Shown: positions 6,900 to 10,001 of the stretch, one piece after another | How the letters are laid out: every line of letters begins with the position of its first letter | How positions within the stretch are numbered: position 1 is the stretch's first letter | NCBI GenBank assembly: GCA_020631315.1 | Contig: JAHDHM010000093.1 | Span: 519 to 10,519 of the forward strand | DNA from: Acidimicrobiales bacterium | GTDB lineage: Bacteria; Actinomycetota; Acidimicrobiia; Acidimicrobiales; Poriferisodaliceae | Length of the DNA: 10,001 bases | Direction of reading: 5' to 3' | The notes under the pieces: generated by a model | Told to the model about the DNA's origin: nothing | What the model saw: the letters and a program-made list of their open reading frames with translations, nothing else | Databases searched by the model: none | Made by a program: the position numbers and the translations under genes

Positions 6900-8049
6900 T
6901 TGGTGCCGAGAGGTGTTCCGACACCGACGGACGATGGTTGCCGCGGTGGTCGAGCACACCCGTCCGCTCGAGCGCGACCCGCAGGTCGTGAGGTCGCGAG
7001 GCGGCAGCCATCGCCGTCTCGACCGTGATGCTCCGGTTGGCGACCAGCGCGGCAAGGCCCTGGTCGAACGTCTGCATGCCGTAGTAGTCGCCCTCGGCGA
7101 TCAGGTCGGCGAGCGACGCCGACTTCTCGCCGTCGACGATCGCCTGACCGATGCGTCCGGTCATCACCATCGCTTCGCAGACCGGGACCCGGCCCTCGCC
7201 GTCGGTCGTGGTCACGAGCCGCTGGCCCAAGGTGCCGCGCAGCGATGACGCCAGCGTCGCACGGACCTGGTCGTGCTGCTGATGCGGGAAGAACTCGATG
7301 ATGCGGTTGACCGTCTCGCTGGCGTCGGTGGTGTGCAACGACGACAGCACCAGGTGGCCGGTCTCGGCGGCCTGGAGCGCGGCGGTGACGGTCTCGGGAT
7401 CGCGCATCTCGCCGACGAGGATCACGTCGGGGTCCTGGCGCAGTGCGGCGCGCATCGCGGTCGCGAACGACGCCGAGTCGAGACCGATCTCACGCTGGTT
7501 GATCGAGCCACGCCGGTCCTTGTGCAGGATCTCGATCGGATCCTCGATGGTCACGATGTGGCAGTTCCGAGTGGCGTTGATGTGGTCGATCATCGCGGCG
7601 AGGGTCGTGGTCTTGCCCGAGCCGGTCGGACCCGTCACGAGCACGAGGCCACGCGGTTCCTCGGCCAGTCGCTGGACGACGCGGGGGAGCCGGAGATCAG
7701 AGATCGACGGGACGCCGTAGGTCACGTGCCGTAGGACGAGCCCGACAGAGCCACGCTGGCGGAAGGCGTTGACACGGAACCGGCCGACGTTCGGGTCGGA
7801 GTAGGCGAAGTCGGCGTCACCGGTGTTGCGGAAGGTCTCGACGACGTGGTCCGGCAGGATCAGATCCGCCAACTTCTCCGTCTCGGTGGCCTCGAGTGGC
7901 TCCTCGGACTTCACCGCGTAGAGATCGCCGTTGACTCGCATACGCGGCTTCGATCCCACCTTGAGATGCACATCGGACGCCCCGACCTCCACCGCACGGC
8001 GAAGCATCAGGTCGAGCATCTGCTGCAACTGCTGTTGATCTCGACTCAC
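6892..8049 (-). CDS. pilT: PilT-type type IV pilus retraction ATPase
   Basis: This 385-residue protein matches the PilT/GspE secretion ATPases, and its single-domain length fits PilT rather than PilB. The N-terminal domain (about 1-110) includes ASDVHLKVGSKPRMRVNG. The motor has Walker A GPTGSGKT (140-147), an Asp box HIVTIEDPIE (164-173), Walker B DPDVILVGEMRDPET (206-220) and a His box HLVLSSLHTTDA (232-243). GMQTFDQGL (324-332) is the usual PilT C-terminal motif. The AIRNLIRE motif tied to retraction is replaced by something like SLADLIAEG. PilT hexamers power pilus retraction at the inner face of the membrane. No other pilus gene is in the window, so its system must lie elsewhere. GTG 8049 is the only reasonable start, because an in-frame stop lies about 30 bp upstream. 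No ribosome binding site is visible, and the promoter placement suggests a leaderless message. Confidence 0.92.
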   Translation of the reverse strand: MSRDQQQLQQMLDLMLRRAVEVGASDVHLKVGSKPRMRVNGDLYAVKSEEPLEATETEKLADLILPDHVVETFRNTGDADFAYSDPNVGRFRVNAFRQRGSVGLVLRHVTYGVPSISDLRLPRVVQRLAEEPRGLVLVTGPTGSGKTTTLAAMIDHINATRNCHIVTIEDPIEILHKDRRGSINQREIGLDSASFATAMRAALRQDPDVILVGEMRDPETVTAALQAAETGHLVLSSLHTTDASETVNRIIEFFPHQQHDQVRATLASSLRGTLGQRLVTTTDGEGRVPVCEAMVMTGRIGQAIVDGEKSASLADLIAEGDYYGMQTFDQGLAALVANRSITVETAMAAASRPHDLRVALERTGVLDHRGNHRPSVSEHLSAPMA

Positions 8050-8054
8050 GAGGG

Positions 8055-8083
8055 ACCATCGGAAGGACGTGCACGTCTTTCAA
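8055..8083 (-). promoter_or_regulatory. Candidate leaderless promoter of the pilT-like gene
   Basis: On the minus strand TTGAAA (8083-8078) is followed after 17 bp by GATGGT (8060-8055), then only 5 bp before the GTG start at 8049. RNA would begin at or within a base of the start codon, which fits the lack of a ribosome binding site. Leaderless messages are common in actinobacteria. The -35 box is good, but the -10 box keeps only the A2 and T6 positions. Confidence 0.4.
8062..8081. promoter_or_regulatory. 20-bp near-perfect palindrome, candidate operator of pilT
   Basis: Left half GAAGGACGTG (8062-8071) and right half CACGTCTTTC (8072-8081) are inverted repeats with one mismatched pair. The inner 12 bp, GACGTGCACGTC (8066-8077), are perfect. 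It fills the spacer of the predicted pilT promoter and overlaps its -35 box, a position where a bound dimer would block RNA polymerase. The same site is about 110 bp from the divergent hydrolase start. Confidence 0.5.
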
Positions 8084-8139
8084 GGACACACGGCCGACTG
8101 ATCACTGTCTTTCGCCGACCGGACCCTTCCCCGCTCGGC

Positions 8140-8169
8140 TTCGTTCGTCGACGACCACGCCGTTACTGT
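8140..8169 (+). promoter_or_regulatory. Candidate promoter of the alpha/beta hydrolase operon
   Basis: TACTGT (8164-8169) fits a -10 box and would place the RNA start near 8176, 17 nt before the GTG at 8193. The best -35 candidate, TTCGTT (8140-8145), is weak, with an 18-bp spacer. The -10 hexamer is the same as that of the FtsH-like promoter. Confidence 0.3.
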
Positions 8170-8192
8170 CTCGACGGGGATGAGGGGGTGTC

Positions 8193-9074
8193 GTGGACGA
8201 CCACGGTTTCACGATCGGCAGCACCGAGCTCGACGGGCTGCACGTCGAGTGGCTGGAGATGGGCTCTGGACCACTCGCGGTCTGCCTCCACGGGTTCCCG
8301 GACTCGGCACACACGTGGCGCCACCTGCTGCCCGAACTGGCGAACGCCGGGTTCCGAGCCGTCGCTCCGTTCACCCGGGGATACGCACCCTCGGGTCTGG
8401 CACCTGACGGGCTGTATCAGTCCGGGGCACGCGGCCGCGACGCCTGCCGACTCCACGAGGCACTCGGCGGTGACGGCGACGCAGTCATCATCGGGCACGA
8501 CTGGGGTGCCGGTGCGGCCTACATCGCCGCGGCGAAGGAACCGGAGCGGTGGTCGAAGGTCGTGACGATGGCCGTGCCACCGGCGGGCCGTGTCGGTGCT
8601 GCGTTCTTCACGTACGCGCAGGCGCGTCGCTCGTCCTACATGTTCTTCTTCCAACATCCGCTGTCGGAGATGGTGGTTCCCCACGACGGTCACGCCTTCA
8701 TCCGCGGGCTGTGGTCGGACTGGTCGCCCGGCTACGACAACGCCGCCGACGTGCAGCACTTCATCGACTGCGTGACGCCGGAAGGGCACCTCGCCGCGAC
8801 GCTCGGCTACTACCGCGCGACGTTCCAGCCCGAGCTGCAGTCATCGGATCTCGCCGCATGGGAACAGGCCGGAGCCACACCACCTCCGCAGCCGACGCTG
8901 TATCTGCACGGTGTGGACGACGGCTGCATCGGTGTCGAGGTCGCCGCCGGCGTCGACGCCGACCTCTCGGAGGGCTCGGCCTACCTCGAGGTCGCCGACG
9001 CCGGTCACTTCCTGCACCTTGAGCGTCCCGACGTCGTCAACTCCGCCATCCTCGACTTCCTGGGGGCCTCGTGA
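8193..9074 (+). CDS. Alpha/beta hydrolase, epoxide-hydrolase-like
   Basis: A 293-residue alpha/beta hydrolase. HGFPDS (33-38) forms the oxyanion-hole turn. The nucleophile elbow is GHDWGA (101-106), with Asp103 as nucleophile, as in epoxide hydrolases and haloalkane dehalogenases rather than serine esterases. The acid is Asp242 or Asp243 in VDDGCIG, and the base is His272 in GHFLHLERP. GYYRATF (205-211) in the cap fits the tyrosine that activates an epoxide, and RGYAPSG (62-68) fits the RGYG-type motif of epoxide hydrolases. Substrate is unknown. GTG 8193 follows GAGGGGG (8182-8188) closely. The stop overlaps the next gene by 4 bp, so the two products are probably made together. Dehalogenase activity is less likely than epoxide or ester-like hydrolysis, but cannot be ruled out. 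Confidence 0.85.
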   Translation: MDDHGFTIGSTELDGLHVEWLEMGSGPLAVCLHGFPDSAHTWRHLLPELANAGFRAVAPFTRGYAPSGLAPDGLYQSGARGRDACRLHEALGGDGDAVIIGHDWGAGAAYIAAAKEPERWSKVVTMAVPPAGRVGAAFFTYAQARRSSYMFFFQHPLSEMVVPHDGHAFIRGLWSDWSPGYDNAADVQHFIDCVTPEGHLAATLGYYRATFQPELQSSDLAAWEQAGATPPPQPTLYLHGVDDGCIGVEVAAGVDADLSEGSAYLEVADAGHFLHLERPDVVNSAILDFLGAS

Positions 9075-10001
9075 CCACCGCTCCGACACTGCCCGACGGC
9101 ATCGTCGCCGTCGTCAAGCGGGACTGCCCGACCTGTGTGCTGGTCGAGCCGGTGCTGGCCGACCTGGCGTCGAGGGCGGACCTGACGGTGTACGTGCAGG
9201 ACGACCCGTCGTTCCCCGCCGGCGTCGACGCGATCCACGACACCGACCTCAGCGTCAGCTGGCACCACGAGATCGAGACCGTGCCCACGCTCCTGCGTGT
9301 CGGCGACGGCGCCGAGACCGGACGCATCGTCGGCTGGTCCCGTGAACAGTGGGAGAGCTTCACCGGCGTCGGCGAGCTCGGTGTCGACCTCCCCGACTGG
9401 CGGCCCGGCTGCGGATCGCTGTCCGTTGACCCCGACCGTGTCGACGAGCTCCGGGTCCGGTTCACCGGCTCCAAGCTGCACGCCCGCCGAGTCGAGTTCG
9501 CCGTCCTCGAGGACGAGATCGAGGCGATGTTCGACCGCGGCTGGTCCGACGGCCTGCCCCTCGTCCCGCCGACCGAGGCGCGCGTCCTGGCGATGCTCGA
9601 AGGAACCACCCGAGACCCTCAGGACGTGGTGACCGTCGTTCCGCCGGACCTCGTTGAGGTGACCGTCGAGAAGATCGCCATCAACGCGGTCATGGCCGGC
9701 TGCAAGCCGGAGTACCTGCCTGTCGTCATCGCCGGCGTCGAAGCGGTGTGCACCGACGAGTTCAACATGCACGGCGTGCTGGCCACGACGATGCCCGCAG
9801 GACCGGTGTTGATCGTGAACGGTCCGATCCGCGACCGCATCGGCATGAACCACGGCGGCAACGCCCTCGGCCAGGGCAACCGGGCCAACGCCACCATCGG
9901 CCGTGCGGTGCAGCTCGTGGTGCGCAACGTCGGTGGCGGCCGCCCCGGTGAGGTCGACCGGGCCACACACGGCCAGCCGGGCAAGCTCTCCTTCTGCTTC
10001 G
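9071..10001 (+). CDS. Thioredoxin-like CxxC domain fused to a conserved domain of unknown function (3' end beyond window)
   Basis: The frame opens at GTG 9071, overlapping the hydrolase stop as GTGA, and stays open to the window edge: 310 residues are seen. Residues 1-95 look like a thioredoxin fold: a beta strand IVAVVKRDCPTC with a CPTC active site (19-22), and TVPTLL (70-75), where Pro72 is at the cis-proline position. A linker holds PGCGS (112-116). The second half is highly conserved-looking: DRGWSDGLPLVPPT (155-168), then VVPPDLVEVTVEKIAINAV, MAGCKPEYLPVV, FNMHGVLATTMPAGPV and RIGMNHGGNALGQGNRANA. From memory this resembles proteins filed near the UGSC or thioredoxin groups; that name is uncertain. 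Its role is unknown. A thiol-redox partner of the coupled hydrolase or of another substrate is inference. Confidence 0.75.
   Translation, partial: MTTAPTLPDGIVAVVKRDCPTCVLVEPVLADLASRADLTVYVQDDPSFPAGVDAIHDTDLSVSWHHEIETVPTLLRVGDGAETGRIVGWSREQWESFTGVGELGVDLPDWRPGCGSLSVDPDRVDELRVRFTGSKLHARRVEFAVLEDEIEAMFDRGWSDGLPLVPPTEARVLAMLEGTTRDPQDVVTVVPPDLVEVTVEKIAINAVMAGCKPEYLPVVIAGVEAVCTDEFNMHGVLATTMPAGPVLIVNGPIRDRIGMNHGGNALGQGNRANATIGRAVQLVVRNVGGGRPGEVDRATHGQPGKLSFCF

Noticed and set aside
9005..9970. Open frame of 321 codons on the minus strand near the right edge
   Set aside because: The plus strand carries an unbroken frame with a coupled start and thioredoxin-like motifs over the same bases; the minus product has no recognisable domain.
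9071..10001. Possible selenoprotein, suggested by the resemblance to UGSC-type proteins
   Set aside because: There is no in-frame TGA in the visible part; the positions of interest are encoded as Cys.

Overview
The window is GC-rich, roughly two thirds G+C, with strongly GC-biased third codon positions, frequent GTG starts and tightly packed genes. These traits suggest a high-GC actinobacterium. The set of genes (a diverged FtsH paralogue, a PilT-type ATPase outside a pilus cluster, and actinobacterial-style MauE, TetR and epoxide-hydrolase-like genes) fits Acidimicrobiia such as Ilumatobacter relatives, but that placement is inference. No tRNA, rRNA, CRISPR array, transposase or phage gene was seen.

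Layout. A doubtful divergent reading frame runs off the left edge (1-139, minus). Positions 160-2186 (plus) hold oligopeptidase B, broken near 1030 by what looks like a small deletion with a change of frame. The catalytic half is intact but lies in a different frame from the propeller half. A hairpin at 2191-2216 separates it from a convergent minus-strand gene, 2220-3998, a membrane-anchored FtsH-like AAA+ zinc protease. Its promoter (4101-4129) and about 95-nt leader contain two mutually exclusive base-pairings around the ribosome binding site.

Further right, still on the minus strand, come a MauE/DoxX-like membrane protein (4152-4520) and a flavin reductase (4532-5020), 11 bp apart. Next are a TetR regulator (5084-5746) with palindromes upstream, a metallo-beta-lactamase-fold hydrolase (5887-6735), and a PilT-type ATPase (6892-8049) whose stop codon lies inside a 19-bp tandem repeat. 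The pilT start appears leaderless, and a near-perfect 20-bp palindrome fills its promoter spacer.

From the divergent region at 8050-8192 a plus-strand pair starts: an epoxide-hydrolase-like alpha/beta hydrolase (8193-9074), translationally coupled by a 4-bp overlap to a thioredoxin-like CxxC protein fused to a conserved domain of unknown function. The latter runs off the right edge.

The minus-strand genes do not make one pathway. MauE plus flavin reductase suggests redox work at the membrane, and the TetR gene is the likeliest local regulator. The signals most worth a second look are the ftsH-like leader, the pilT operator, the broken oligopeptidase gene and the thioredoxin fusion.
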